Notes: generated by a model not told the origin, from the letters alone. Shown: positions 9,740 through 20,609, counted from the stretch's first letter. The stretch is 64,000 nucleotides of DNA from Lepidurus packardi (GCA_023053545.1 JAKZAN010000009.1:62001-126000), one strand, 5' to 3'. Translations and numbers: made by a program.

Positions 9740-10351
9740 TTAAAAACGTGGACGAAGAGTGCGACCATTGACAACAGCTTTTACTTTGGTTGACTTATGC
9801 TCTTCTATTTCAACATCAGAGTCTTCAACCATGGCGGGTTTATGCTTCTTGTCTTCAAACGTGGGTGTCGCCTCTTCTACTTCAGCGTCAGAATCTTCCA
9901 TCATTTTGACGATCTTGCGCTTCTTGAATTCTTTTGCTTTCGTATTGGAAGCGTTCATTTTGACAATGGTACGTTTCTTGTCTTCTTTAATTGGCGGGCG
10001 CACCTCTTCTATTTCAATATCAGAGTCTTCGGACTTGTCCTCTTGGTTGTTGATGTACTCTTTCAGTACTAGCAACGCCTCGATTACAGCCTCGAGATGA
10101 TCGGTTGGAAAACCGTATGTGGCGCCATAGGTTGTCGGCTCTCCGGTGGCTCGTAACACTTTTACTGCCACCACCCAACGTTTTGCCGGTTTCCTGAGTG
10201 TGCAGTGCCAATGTCCTTTGACATGCACTGTCTTCTCTTGAAAACGGGTTGGGCTTTCTTCAGTGTAGACGGGTTGCCATTTACGCTCGCTTCTAAATCC
10301 GGAATTGGAGACTGCTCCAGTCTGCTTGTTAGAGTTTGACATTATTATCAA
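9740..10351 (-). CDS. Acidic-repeat hypothetical protein, convergent with protease
   Basis: A 203-residue protein on the opposite strand, tail to tail with the protease gene. The N-terminal 110 residues look globular (WHCTLRKPAKRWVVAVKVL). The C-terminal part holds three imperfect copies of an acidic EDSDxEIEE module separated by lysine-rich linkers (KKRKIVKM). Such alternation suggests a nuclear DNA- or chromatin-binding protein. No family recognised. Confidence 0.55.
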   Translation of the reverse strand: MIIMSNSNKQTGAVSNSGFRSERKWQPVYTEESPTRFQEKTVHVKGHWHCTLRKPAKRWVVAVKVLRATGEPTTYGATYGFPTDHLEAVIEALLVLKEYINNQEDKSEDSDIEIEEVRPPIKEDKKRTIVKMNASNTKAKEFKKRKIVKMMEDSDAEVEEATPTFEDKKHKPAMVEDSDVEIEEHKSTKVKAVVNGRTLRPRF

Positions 10352-10439
10352 ATTCAGAAAGCTGACTGAATACTTTTAAAAGGATGTGTGCTGTTTATAA
10401 AGAAGATCGGCCGACTGCAAGGGTAGGGGAAACTGTGTC

Positions 10440-11850
10440 GACGCGAGATAGCGAATTTATCAACCAATCAGTGATGGGGTGCACAGGGGTAAGAGTGTGG
10501 GTTGTCAAACACCCTAGCCTGAGAGTGTGCATGCATAACAATGGGGGTAGTCACACAGTCAAGTCTGAGGGGTGTGTCGATGGAAGAATGGGTTGGTCAA
10601 CACTCCTGCATGAGAGGGTGTGCGAACGCAACAGTGTGGGTTGTCAAACACACTAACCTGAGGGTTGTGTTGAGGGAAGAGTGGGGTTGGTCAACATCTC
10701 AGCTTGAGAGGTGCGCAAGCGCAAGAGTTGGCATTGTTGAACATTCTAGTGTGTGTGTAGAGTGCACTAACGTTATCAGAGAGTGTGTGCGTGTGCGACA
10801 GTTGACTGCCCGACGAGCATGATGGCACACTCTCCAAAAAGTTTTGTTACTGCTTTGGGTAAATTTCGTATTTACACAGCAACTGCAAATGGTTATCAAT
10901 GTCTTGTAACGTGTGATAGTTCGAGCCAAGCATGTATTAAATTTATACGTAACGAAGATACGATTGTGTTTCACAACAATTTCAACGAAATTTGGGTTTG
11001 CGCGCAAGATGGTGCTTTCCGGTTTATTCCAGAACCTTCTCAACAAAGAATGCTTGTGAACCTATTCGTTGGTGGTGAGACCGCTTCTATTCAATCTATT
11101 AACGGATGTCTGCTTGATGATGGACTGACCTGGTCGATGGCTGTTGCCGATCATTTCCTGTGGAATGACTATATGCAATCCACGTGGACTTCTACAGAAA
11201 TTGTAGAACCAATGTTTGTGTACACCTGCACATTTAACAACGATAATTCTGTAAATGTTTTTATGTATTGAAATGTATTCAACATATTAAAATTCATTTT
11301 GGGTAAATTTGGTATTTACAGTGCTGCTGTGAAGGTTATCAAAAAACGTAGTAACACGTGATAACAATAAATATTACTACATAACAAATAAATGAAGTTC
11401 TTGTGGACGCTCGCATAAGTTTTACTCCAACATCATGGCAAACTGTAATTATTATCACAAAGTTTATGCTCAAATAAATAATCGCACAGATGACAAAGAG
11501 GGGTTGTCAAGCGTGCTCATCTGAGGAGTGATACCGATGGAAGAGTGAGGATACACTGGATGGAATGGGCGTGTGGGTGTGCGGTTGTGAGAATTGGGGG
11601 TTTTGAAACCGTTCAGTCTATAAGGGTTGCACTGATGTCAAAGAGGGGGTTGTCAAGCGCGCTCATCTGAGGAGTCATACCGATGGAAGAGTGAGGGTTG
11701 GCCAACACAGGAGCTTGAGGGGAGTGTGAGCTGACAAGCACCCTAGCCAGAGGGGCTGTGCAAACGCAAGAGTTGGTGTTATCAGTGTGTGTGCAACAGT
11801 TGATAGCCCGATGAGCATGATGGCACACTCTCCAAAAAATCTTACAGTGT
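10440..11850. repeat. Subterminal GT-rich repeats of the Polinton right arm
   Basis: GT-rich blocks at about 10,440-10,840 and 11,490-11,850 share the same building units, for example TTGGTCAACA-like and GTTGTCAAGCG-like strings, and both end in a near-identical stretch around ATGATGGCACACTC (10,819 and 11,817). Two closer copies also occur at 11,497-11,575 and 11,640-11,700. The first block runs into a small open frame; the second holds only a remnant of its start. Confidence 0.6.
10819..11271 (+). CDS. Small hypothetical protein of the Polinton right arm
   Basis: A 150-residue frame starting at the double ATG at 10,819. Beta-rich and cysteine-containing (GYQCLVTCDSSSQACIKF), with YDNDN-like C-terminus NNDNSVNVFMY. 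No recognised domain. Degenerate copies of its first codons recur at 11,300-11,370 and 11,817-11,850, so the region has been duplicated. The upstream in-frame extension is GT-repeat and unlikely to be translated. Confidence 0.45.
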   Translation: MMAHSPKSFVTALGKFRIYTATANGYQCLVTCDSSSQACIKFIRNEDTIVFHNNFNEIWVCAQDGAFRFIPEPSQQRMLVNLFVGGETASIQSINGCLLDDGLTWSMAVADHFLWNDYMQSTWTSTEIVEPMFVYTCTFNNDNSVNVFMY

Positions 11851-11929
11851 AGTGAAACCACCAACCATTATTTTGAATGAATTTGTAATTGTATTTGTTG
11901 AAAGAAAATACATTTCGAAGGTTAAACTT

Positions 11930-12180
11930 ACAAAAAGTGTCTTTAACTTAAATGTCTATCTCCGAAAAAAGTGTAATTAACTTTAATGTCTATTTTGAAA
12001 AACTGTCTTTACTTAAATGTATGTGTGTATTTTGTGAAAAAAAAGTGTCTTTAACTTAAATGATGAATCTCGAAAAGTGTCTATTCTCGAAAAAGCGTCC
12101 TTAACTTTAATGTTGATTCTGAAAAAGTGTCTTTAACTTTAATGTCTATTCTCGAAAAAGTGTCTTTAACTTTAATGGTA
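11930..12180 (+). repeat. Tandem repeat, about 30-bp unit
   Basis: About seven degenerate copies of a unit containing GTGTCTTTAACTTTAATGTC followed by a CTCGAAAAA-like string. AT-rich and with no coding sense. Sits close to the presumed right end of the Polinton. Confidence 0.75.
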
Positions 12181-12239
12181 ATTAAGTTTGTTGGCGGAGG
12201 ACACTGTTGTCGACACGAGAGCTGCTCAATTGTGAGGAC

Positions 12240-12520
12240 AGCGCCAACGTGAAAGTGGCGGAAACGCTAGAAACTAGGTGTTGTCAAACCATACTGCGCA
12301 GGCGTCAGGGCGGGGACTAGGGGAGAAATGAAGGCATCCTATTGGTGCAGCCGTAAAAGGGGCGGGGCTTGGGGGAAATGGAGGCTTCCTATTGGTGCTG
12401 CAGTAATGGAGGTTGCAGTAATGGTGGTACCTATACTACTTACTACCGTGGTCAAGTATCTACTACCGTGGTCAAGGATATACTTCCGTGGTGAAGACGT
12501 ATTATTGTGACGAAACTTCT
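12240..12520 (+). promoter_or_regulatory. GC-box/CCAAT-like block with 21-bp repeats
   Basis: Two copies of CCTATTGGTGC (inverted CCAAT boxes) near 12,338 and 12,390 alternate with GGGGCGGGG, a GC-box pattern, followed by three copies of a 21-bp unit around CTACCGTGGTCAAG (12,440-12,501). It looks like a compact promoter. It may be the terminal promoter of the Polinton or belong to flanking DNA. Confidence 0.35.
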
Positions 12521-12674
12521 ATAATGGTGATTAGTATTTGTCCTTTAACCTTGTCCTTCTCCCTGTTAATCTCTCTTCCCTTTGTTTTTGGGACCTTTAC
12601 CTTTTCCTATTCTTTCTTTAGTAACCTTGTGTATTATTTTTTTGTAACGTATTTCAAATTCCCAGTTTAAAACA

Positions 12675-13827
12675 TTATTTATGAAAAGCAGACTTGAACT
12701 CATATGACAGAGGGGAAACAACCCACGAATCATCTTGTCCGAAAACCGGAATTTTAAAACCTTTCCATTTAATTGATTCGAGGGGGTAACATTTCAATTC
12801 ACTCGACAACTCACTAACTAAAAACGTATCAATGCTCCGGGAAGGAACGGGGACAGAAAAAAAATCCCTGCAACAGGTGAAATTTCGCCCTAAAATTAAT
12901 ATTGTGCCGTCCGGTCTTTCTAGGAAATTCTCTACGGAAAAAATGGAAGTGTCTTTTAAAAAGACTACATTGTCGGGTGCTTTTATACGCAACTCTAAAC
13001 ACTCGCAGACAACTTTTCCGTATTGTTTCCCTTGAGCAAGCGGCCACTCAGGACCATTCGAATGCTCTAAAGAAAGGACTGGCTTATTATTATTTACCGA
13101 CTTAATTTTATTAAACTTGCTGTCAGTTTCATGCAAACGTTTGACAACCTGCTCGAGCATACAGTTTTTGGTTTTCACCAAATTTTTGAGAACTTGCAGA
13201 TAGTTCTCGGCCCAGTACCCACTCCAGAGAGGAATGGGTCCAAAAGCCTCGACATCATCAACGACGTGAATCAGGCCATGCAAGTTGTACGAGGAAATAT
13301 GTCGGCCGTAGAGCGTGGAAGCTTCCTCAATGAACTGTTTAAGTAAATTTTTGCAAAAATTAAAAGTCCCGGGCATGCGGAGTGTTTCGTGCCGCGAGAG
13401 TAACCTAATAGCGACAGAAAATGTCACGAAATGGCGATACAGATTATCGGGTACAACGTCTTTAAACACAACTAAAGCTAAATAATCCCTAAACATTCGG
13501 AACTCGGTTGCTTTCCAACGCTTTAATTCATGTAATCCTCGTGGTTTCCTAGCAAATTCACTGTGAACATAAGGTTTTAAAGCCTGTAAACGATCGGTTA
13601 TCTCATTGGTAGCTTGCCTGGAAAGATTAGCTGGACTCCTGACACTTCGTGTCAGAAAACTAAGTAACCTTTTCGTGACACCTAGATCGAGCAAGTGGAG
13701 TGATTCTCTCGGGAAACCTAACACCATATCTATGTTTAAAAGCTCTACCACATTAATGTCACGAATGTGGTGCGGTTTACTGGGATTTACCTCCAAACGC
13801 GCGCGGAATGAGGCGTCAGTCCTTTTT
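12675..13827 (-). pseudogene. CACTA/TNP2-like transposase, C-terminal half
   Basis: C-terminal half of a large DNA transposase of the TNP2-like group. Recognisable stretches are KRTDASF near the cut end, ESLHLLDLGVTKRLL, and WSGYWAENYLQVLK, which carry the conserved acidic and His positions of the family. The frame begins exactly at the left edge of the outer Helentron and runs to a stop at 12,675. The matching N-terminal half lies at 63,395-64,000 on the same strand, so this is one gene split by a 49.6-kb insertion. The ATG at 13,796 is internal and not the true start. Confidence 0.75.
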
Positions 13828-13860
13828 AGCTGGGCAAGTCCCTTCAGGGACTGCCCAGCT
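13828..13860 (+). other. 5' terminal hairpin of the outer Helentron
   Basis: A 33-bp near-perfect inverted repeat with centre CCCTTCAGGG. The second Helentron has at 29,334-29,366 a hairpin with the same design and centre CCCTTAGGG. Both lie directly after a run of five or six T that belongs to the target gene. Confidence 0.75.
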
Positions 13861-14267
13861 TATAGTATCGTCTGAGGAGTCAAACCTCGCGTGTCAGCTT
13901 GCCTCGGAAGGTGCCCGTAAGCCTTGTAGGATTGAGGGGTGGGGATGGGGGGAGGAAGATAAGGCAGTTTTGCTAGAGGCAGAATCGGTAACACGGTTCA
14001 GTGGATCAACGAGCTAACATTCCTGGTGCGCAAACTCATGCCATGTAAAGTCGCAGTTGGCTCTGCGTGCCAACATTCTTTAGTTTTGGCTCGTCTTCGT
14101 CTAGTGTGTTGGTGTGGAAACGCTGCTTGTACGTTGTAGCGTCGTTGTGCTTGCGTTTTTATTGTTCTCGAGTTTTGTGCTAGTGAAGTTTCTTCTTCTC
14201 CTTTTTTGTCGGTTAGTTTTCTCCTTTTTAACAATATCGTGTTTTGGCGTATTACTTGGGTTCGTTG

Positions 14268-14680
14268 TTCGTTCACTATCGTAAGTCTGCTTCATTATTT
14301 TCTTATTTTTTTCGTATTTTTATTGTTCTTTCTTACCATTTTTTAGTTTGTTGATTTGTCTTTGTGTCGTTTTATGTTATTGTGTTTGTTTATTTTGCAG
14401 GCTGTAGGCGACCGTTTAGTTTTAGTGGCGGGATTCGTCACTGAGATTTATGTTTTAAGCAACTGAAGAGTTTTTCGTTCACTATCGTAAGTCTGCTTCA
14501 TTATTTCCTTATTTTTTTCGTATTTTTATTGTTCTTTCTTACCATTTTTTAGTTTGTTGATTTGTCTTTGTGTCGTTTTATGTTATTGTTTGTTTATTTT
14601 GCAGGCTGTAGGCGACCGTTTAGTTTTAGTGGCGGGATTCGTCACTGAGATTTGTGTTTTAAGCAACTGAAGAGTTTTTC
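14268..14680 (+). repeat. Tandem duplication of an intron-exon unit in the Helentron leader
   Basis: Two copies of about 206 bp (14,268-14,473 and 14,474-14,680), nearly identical. Each contains a strong donor (ATCGTAAGTCTGC), a T-rich intron with a TTTTGCAG acceptor, and an exon starting GCTGTAGGCGACCG. They lie between the 5' terminus and the first ATG, so the leader of the transcript probably carries duplicated non-coding exons. Confidence 0.75.
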
Positions 14681-14788
14681 CATCTTTATATCACGTTAGT
14701 ATTTATTTTCGAATACATAAAACTGGTGTGTCATATTTAGACCTCTATTTTGCTTGCTTGTTATTTGTTTTCGCTTGTGGGGATTGTC

Positions 14789-17700
14789 ATGCGGCTTATA
14801 TGTAAAGCACCATATTCGCAGGGATGGCATGGATTTTCTGATTCTAGTCGTGGTGTTCAATGTACACCTATGGCTTTTATGGCAGTAGTTTGGAGTTATT
14901 TTTGTCCCCCTGATAGTTGGCATGCTTCAGATATGTGCTCGATCATGGAATTGGGGGATAAGATATATCGAACTTATCGTCACAGTCATGCGTATTTTAG
15001 TTCTAAAGAGTTGCCGGGAGTTGTGGAGGTAGATGGTGTTGGGGTTTTCGAATTGTGTAGGCATGGTGATACATTGTTTGGTTTGGTTCTTCCATCTTCA
15101 GATTTCCGTTGTTGTACTGAGCTAGGGGATGCTGTAAAAAGTGCGCAGAGTTGTGTTGGTCTGCTTTTTATATGTCGTGATTTGTGTATTAGTGTTATTG
15201 AGCGGCTTGGTGTATATTATCTATTTGATTCCCATGCACGTGATGCGTTTGGTCAGAGGTGTTCAAATGGTAGTGCTGTGGTGTTGGAATTTACTTTTGA
15301 TGATTTGGTTTTGTACTTGCGTAATTTCTTTGGTTATGGGGGTAATCCGCAGTATGATGTTGTACGTATTTGTTGCTGTGAATGTAGATCTTTACCTGTT
15401 TGTGATCGGTTGCGCACTATTGGAGAATGCAAATTGGGAAGGTGCTCTCAATATCGGGAATGTTTAAGTCTGTCTATGGAGAATGCTTGTTATGATCGTG
15501 ATGAGATTCTTACAGTTTCTCGAGATTTTGAGATTTTAGAGACTGAACGGAAACGAAAGAGAACGAAAGTTGAAAGAAGCGTGAGTGACGTGCTGTTCAA
15601 CCGTGATGTTGCAAGTGATTTAGATGAAGTTTCTGAAAAGCGAAATTGTATTGATTCTTCTTTTGGCAATCAGTCTTTAGTATTACAGGATGAGTTTAAT
15701 GTTTCTAATAATTGTAACCGCTTGCCGTCTAATTTAAGTAGAGAAAGTGAAGTAATTCAGGAAAAGGTTTCTAATGTAGAAGCTGAGTCTGGTGCTAACC
15801 ATGTATGCGAACATTTGTGGGATACATTGAAGTTCTCGTGTGAATTGTGTTCCGCTCGCTTTTTCTCGGAGAAGGTTCTTGGATTACATAGAGTCGAATG
15901 TGACTGTAGAGTAAATCCGACTCGTTTTTATTGTTACTTCTGTGCTAAACGATTCCGTTCTGATTGTAATCTACGGGATCATTTACGGTGGAGTATTGGT
16001 TGTGGAAAACATATTGATATGATGACATCTTCGCGTATGTTTGGTACTACTACGAGAAAACAAGTTGAAAACGCATATGGGAAGTTTGATAATGCGTTGA
16101 AGTGTGAAAAGTGTGGGTCTTGTTTTACTCATTTGCGGTCTTTACGGAGGCATAGTAAAAAATGCTTGGCGAGGGATGTCATGGGAATTAGAACACCTTA
16201 CTATGAGATATGTTCGGAAGAAGATCAAACTGGTCTGAGAAATAAGAGTGCGTCATCGTTGGATGGTGAAGTCCGTCTCCTTACCAAGGAATGTGTGGAT
16301 AATTCGTTTGTAGAGAATAATTTTCGGGGAATTGGAAATCATTCTGGAACAGTATTGAAAGAGAGTAAGTTCAGTGAGCAGTTAGCTAGTTGTACTGTTT
16401 CTGGCAATGAAGATTGTTGTAGGGATAGTTGTGTTAGCGTTGTCAAAGGTGACGACTCAAAGATTGATAGTTTTCCGACATTCGTTGTTAATGATTCTGC
16501 TACAATCATTGGAGGAAGTAATAGTATTAATAAATTTTCTTGTGACCTATGTAAGAGGACGTATAGTTCGTTGTCGAATTTTCGTAAACACAGGAAGAAA
16601 TGCAAGTTGAGGGTAACTACAGATCTTAGTGGCTGCGCTCTTCGTGAGAAAGAAGGAAGGCTGTCAACAATACGAGATTTGGATAAGAATGGTGGTGTGT
16701 TTCGTGATAATAAAGGTGTCCAATCTGCGAAAAATTGTACGCCTCCAGACAACTTCACGACAGTTTTAGGCACAGTTGATAAAAATGATGAAGCTTATTT
16801 CTGTGATTGTGGCATGCATTTCAGGACTAGCAGGGATTTACGTAAACACTCCGACATTTGCAATGTGTTTCCTTACTGTGATATTTTTTATGTACCTCGA
16901 AAGTGTGCGCAGTCTGTTTCATTGAGTGTCGTTTACTTAGCGTTACAGTCTTCTTTACGTTTAAATTTATGTGATATGGGAACTGACAGTATTGAAATGG
17001 TGAGTTGCATTAGCAGGCTGGGCTTATTATTGTACAAGTTATTTCAAGATAATAATGTTCCTTTGAGTGTAACCAAAATGCCGAGAATATTTGCCTTTCT
17101 GGAATTAGGTATCTCTTTTTCTTGTACATTTAGTGTTTTGTGTAGTAATGTATTACCTTCCGAATTTACTGTGTACTTCAGCTTAGCATTGCGCGAGGGC
17201 AATTATTTTATTGTAGAGTATAGAAGGTTTTGCGTTGGTCTATCTGTTTGTCCAAATGGCGATATTGCAGTATTCACTAGTCATAATAGTAGTAGACATT
17301 GCAGTGCGTATTGCAGTTCACATGAGCGTTGCTCAAAGGTTACTGTAACAAGTAGTTTTAACCTTCCTCAGTTACTATGCAAATGTTTTGTTGGATGGCA
17401 TGACAGACATCTTATTACTATATACTCTGTGTTTTTTAGTATAAACTGTATTGATTCAGAAAGCGTACCCTTTCAAGTCTTTGAATGCATATTAGGTTTG
17501 GATCATAAATGTATAAGTTGTAAATCTGACTTAGTAATTTGTAATTGTGTACATCAAGGGCATGGAAGTGATCTGTGTCAAAAAAGTCAATCGGATAGAA
17601 GTAACACGAAAATTAATATGCTTAATGTAGAAGAAGATAACCGAAAGCTTCATACACCAATTAGTGAGGGTGAATTGTATGTCGGACAACACAAAAGCAA

Positions 17701-18715
17701 TTATTCCAGTAGTATGCGTAAAGTCCTATGTAAGATGAAAGAACTTCTAAAAAACGGCCCAGACTTTGTTTGTGGATGTTGTGCGCAATTATTTTTTAAA
17801 CGCACTTTGGTACGGGCGGATAAGGTTCAAGAAGAAATTAGGGAATTAAAAGGTAGTATAGGTCGTAAGGCCAGAGAATTATTTTCTAGCTGTTTTCGAG
17901 TTGTAAGTATCGAGTTTATTTGTATAACTTGTAGAAAATATATTAAAAAAGGTAAAGTTCCTCCGGTTTCTACCCTAAATGGTGTATGTTTCCCGGAATT
18001 GCCGAACGAGCTAGAAGTTTTGAATTCGATGGAGCGTCGGCTTGTATCGCCTCGTCTTATGTTTTTAAGAGTACAACCACAGCGTCAAGGTGGTCAGTTG
18101 AAACTGAAAGGTAATGTTATTAATATTCCTCATAATATAGACGAAACTGTTACAGAACTGCCACGTATGCTCAACGATACTGGAACTATAAAAGTATCTT
18201 TAAAAAGAAAGTTATCTTATAATAGACCTGATTCTTTTGAAACGGTGCGTCCAAATATAGTTCGTAATGCGGCAGCGTTGTTAGTAAGGCGTCCTTTATT
18301 TATTTCTCATAAGATATCGTTTGCGGACACTTGGAAGTTTATACCTGAAGACAAAGTTCCCGAACTTAGCTCAGAAGATATTGTAGTTTCTGACACCTTG
18401 TGTGACAGTTTGTATGAAAATAATTGTGTTCCTGGTAATGCAAGTGAGAAGGAAAACTATATTGAGGAATTGTCCGAAGACATTGCATTAAGTCACATGG
18501 ACACAGTTTTGTTAGACGATAGTTTTTTACATGGAGAAGGGGATGATTTAGTTCACGTTATAGCTCCTGGAGAAAATCAACGTCCGTTGGGTTTACTGAA
18601 AGATGAAGATTGTGAGGAACTAGCTTTTCCACATATTTTTTGTGGATACTCACGCCCTAAATATAAAAAACGAAAAACACAATCGTCATTAAGTGATGGT
18701 AGGATATGTTTTTTA
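14789..18715 (+). CDS. Helentron 1 Rep, N-terminal part with C76-like peptidase and zinc fingers
   Basis: N-terminal part of a Helentron replication-transposition protein. ATG 14,789 is preferred because it aligns with the second Helentron's start. Residues 1-195 match the herpesvirus tegument (C76) deubiquitinase pattern: Gln11, Cys25 in QCTPM, Asp147-Ser-His149 in YLFDSHARD. Five C2H2 zinc fingers lie near 350, 380, 440, 584 and 671. A second, catalytically degenerate peptidase-like domain spans about 700-870. A zinc-binding DUF6570-like domain follows (CGCCAQLFF to VSLKRKLSY). The frame then runs into LINE sequence at about 18,715; the Rep resumes at 20,610. Lysine- and arginine-rich NLS-like stretches are present. 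Confidence 0.75.
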
Positions 18716-20575
18716 AATACTTTATTTTTTTTTTTTTTTTTTATTTTTTTGAATCTAAATCCATCGTAGGCTTCCGCCTGTTGATGGTTCTTTATTCTCA
18801 GTTGCGGTGATTACAATATATTGTTAAAATTGGCGAACAAGTAAAACAGGTTAGTGGACAAGGGAAGGTATTATACCTCATCTTGGTCCATACAGGGTTA
18901 AAACTGATGGGAAAAGGAGAGGAGGGTAAGGATAGGGAGGGAGGGCTGCGAGTAAACTTAGGGTTTTGCTAGTTCTTTCATTTGGTGCGCAAAGGTTGAT
19001 AATAATCCGAATGTTCTTGGATCCGAAAGGATAGTTTTGGGGTTGAAATGAATTTTTAAAATGGATAATCCCCGCAGAAGTTTCGCACGATCTTGATTGA
19101 GTCTGCTACAGTGAATCAGGAGATGTGGTACGTCTTGTTTAGCTTGAGATCGGCAGATACAAGAGTCGCTGTCAATCTTTTTAATGCGTTTAAGGTAAGC
19201 TTTGCAGGCGAAATGGGTTGTTCTGATTTGAATGATTGTTGATAAAATATGGCGGGGAATCCCTGAGGCAATGATTGGTTTTTTTTCTGGTGAGGCATCT
19301 AGATCTTTTATTACACATTGAGTTTTTTTCCAGTTTTCGCACCAAATGTTAAAAAGGTAACTTGAGATTTGGTTCTTAGCATCCGCCAGGGAGGTGGGAG
19401 GTTTAATCCATACTTTTAAAATAATTTGACGTGCTCTTTCGGAGCATGATATATAGCTTTTACGTTTTGACAGTTCTTGGTTGGTTGGCCATTTGTTCCA
19501 ATTCTTAGTTGCAAAAAAGTTGAGGTGACTTTTCTTTAAAATTAATTCCAAAGGAAGTATCCCTGTTTCAACCTGGAGGGCTACTGAAGGAGTGGTTTTT
19601 AGTGCTCCTGTAATCGTGAGTAAACCTTTCCTAAACAGTTGTCGGAGTGGTTCTAGTCTTGAGATCGGGACGGTGCACCATGCTGGGAAGGCGTATAACA
19701 TTTTAGCAATTGTCGTTGCACGGAAAAGAGTTTTAAGTTGGTTACTAGTAACAGCTTTGCACCACTTGGAGATTTGGTTAATTCTTATTAACGAGAAGTT
19801 GCACTGGTTGACCAGGTAAGAAATGTGATTTGTCCACCTAAGTTGGTGGTCGAAGTGGAGTCCCAGATAGCGGACTGAAGTTTTCGGAAAAATTGTGGTT
19901 TGACCCCAATTAAGAGGAGCATCTTCTAATGTCCTTTTCCGGTAAAAATGGATTAATTCAGTTTTCTCTTTTGCGAAACGAAGGTTTAGCCGTATACCCC
20001 ATTTCTCAAGTGCGGAGATATTACGTGCTAGGAGTTGAACATTTTGATCGCTTGAATTGCTACATGTAGTTAAAATTGTATCGTCAGCGAAACCTTGAAG
20101 GCTGATTTTTTTACGTTTAATCGTGTTGAAGCAACCATTAATATAAACTAGAAACAAAAGGGGGGAAAGAGGAGAACCTTGAGGTACTCCCTTGACTATT
20201 CGATGTAGTAGACTTTGAGTTGCGCCTTGTATTATGAAGGCATTGCGATCTTGAAGGAAACTGGATGTCCACCTTATTAGTGGTAGTGGTATTTTAATTT
20301 TTTTAAGCTCTTCAATTAGTTTATTGTGTAGAACGTTGTCGAAGGCTCCGCTTATGTCCAAAAGAAGCGCAGTGAAGACTTTCCCTTTATTAAAAGACTT
20401 GAGCACCATGTTTGTCAACGTTTCTAAGGCGTCAATTGTAGATCTATTCTTCCTAAAACCCCATTGTTTATCGGAGAGAAGATTATTTCCCTCGATGAAC
20501 TTTTGTAACTTTTCAGTTATCACCTTTTCCAAAAATTTTCCCAAGATATACTTTTCCCAAGAATACTTTTGTTTC
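18716..20575 (-). mobile_element. 5'-truncated LINE inserted in Helentron 1
   Basis: A non-LTR retrotransposon on the minus strand. Its A tail appears on the plus strand as the T-run at 18,724-18,750, followed inward by about 200 bp of 3' UTR and the reverse transcriptase frame. The 5' end stops near 20,575 within the reverse transcriptase, with no endonuclease, the usual product of incomplete reverse transcription. It cuts the Helentron Rep frame between KTQSSLSD and CKAELQN. A clear target duplication was not found. Confidence 0.85.
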
Positions 20576-20595
20576 AGGTGACCGTTTAGTTCCAA
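18958..20595 (-). CDS. LINE reverse transcriptase, partial ORF2
   Basis: Frame of 545 residues. Reverse transcriptase signatures in order: KQWGFRKNRSTIDAL, ALLLDISGAFDNV (catalytic Asp), GVPQGSPLSPLLF, and the FADD box in LQGFADDTILTTC. The thumb and a C-terminal cysteine motif (CICRSQAKQDVPHLLIHC) follow. The pattern TTPSVALQVETGILPLEL resembles the R1/LOA/Jockey-side of the LINE tree, but the clade is uncertain. The endonuclease and first frame are absent. The first residues (before about YILGKFLEK) are junction sequence, not LINE. Confidence 0.85.
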   Translation of the reverse strand: MELNGHLKQKYSWEKYILGKFLEKVITEKLQKFIEGNNLLSDKQWGFRKNRSTIDALETLTNMVLKSFNKGKVFTALLLDISGAFDNVLHNKLIEELKKIKIPLPLIRWTSSFLQDRNAFIIQGATQSLLHRIVKGVPQGSPLSPLLFLVYINGCFNTIKRKKISLQGFADDTILTTCSNSSDQNVQLLARNISALEKWGIRLNLRFAKEKTELIHFYRKRTLEDAPLNWGQTTIFPKTSVRYLGLHFDHQLRWTNHISYLVNQCNFSLIRINQISKWCKAVTSNQLKTLFRATTIAKMLYAFPAWCTVPISRLEPLRQLFRKGLLTITGALKTTPSVALQVETGILPLELILKKSHLNFFATKNWNKWPTNQELSKRKSYISCSERARQIILKVWIKPPTSLADAKNQISSYLFNIWCENWKKTQCVIKDLDASPEKKPIIASGIPRHILSTIIQIRTTHFACKAYLKRIKKIDSDSCICRSQAKQDVPHLLIHCSRLNQDRAKLLRGLSILKIHFNPKTILSDPRTFGLLSTFAHQMKELAKP

Positions 20596-20609
20596 TTTCT
20601 TATAGTTCT

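Larger units (their letters stand above)
1544..12540 (+). mobile_element. Polinton/Maverick element, adintovirus-like, broken
   Basis: A roughly 11-kb virus-like fossil of the Polinton/Maverick (adintovirus-like) family. Parts recognised in order: protein-primed DNA polymerase B in two blocks, two small unknown proteins, retrovirus-type integrase with chromodomain, vertex (penton-like) capsid protein, basic core-like protein, hexon-like major capsid protein and adenain-type protease, then a minus-strand acidic-repeat protein, a small unknown protein and a repeat-rich right end. Most frames are open, so insertion is probably not ancient. It looks incomplete, with at least one break. I could not find matching terminal inverted repeats, so both limits are approximate. 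Confidence 0.85.

Noticed and set aside
14696-14923. Minus-strand frames opposite the Helentron 1 start.
   Set aside because: Shadow of the plus-strand coding sequence.
18727-18750. The T-run as a transcription terminator of the Helentron gene.
   Set aside because: It is the A tail of the minus-strand LINE, lying directly after its 3' UTR.
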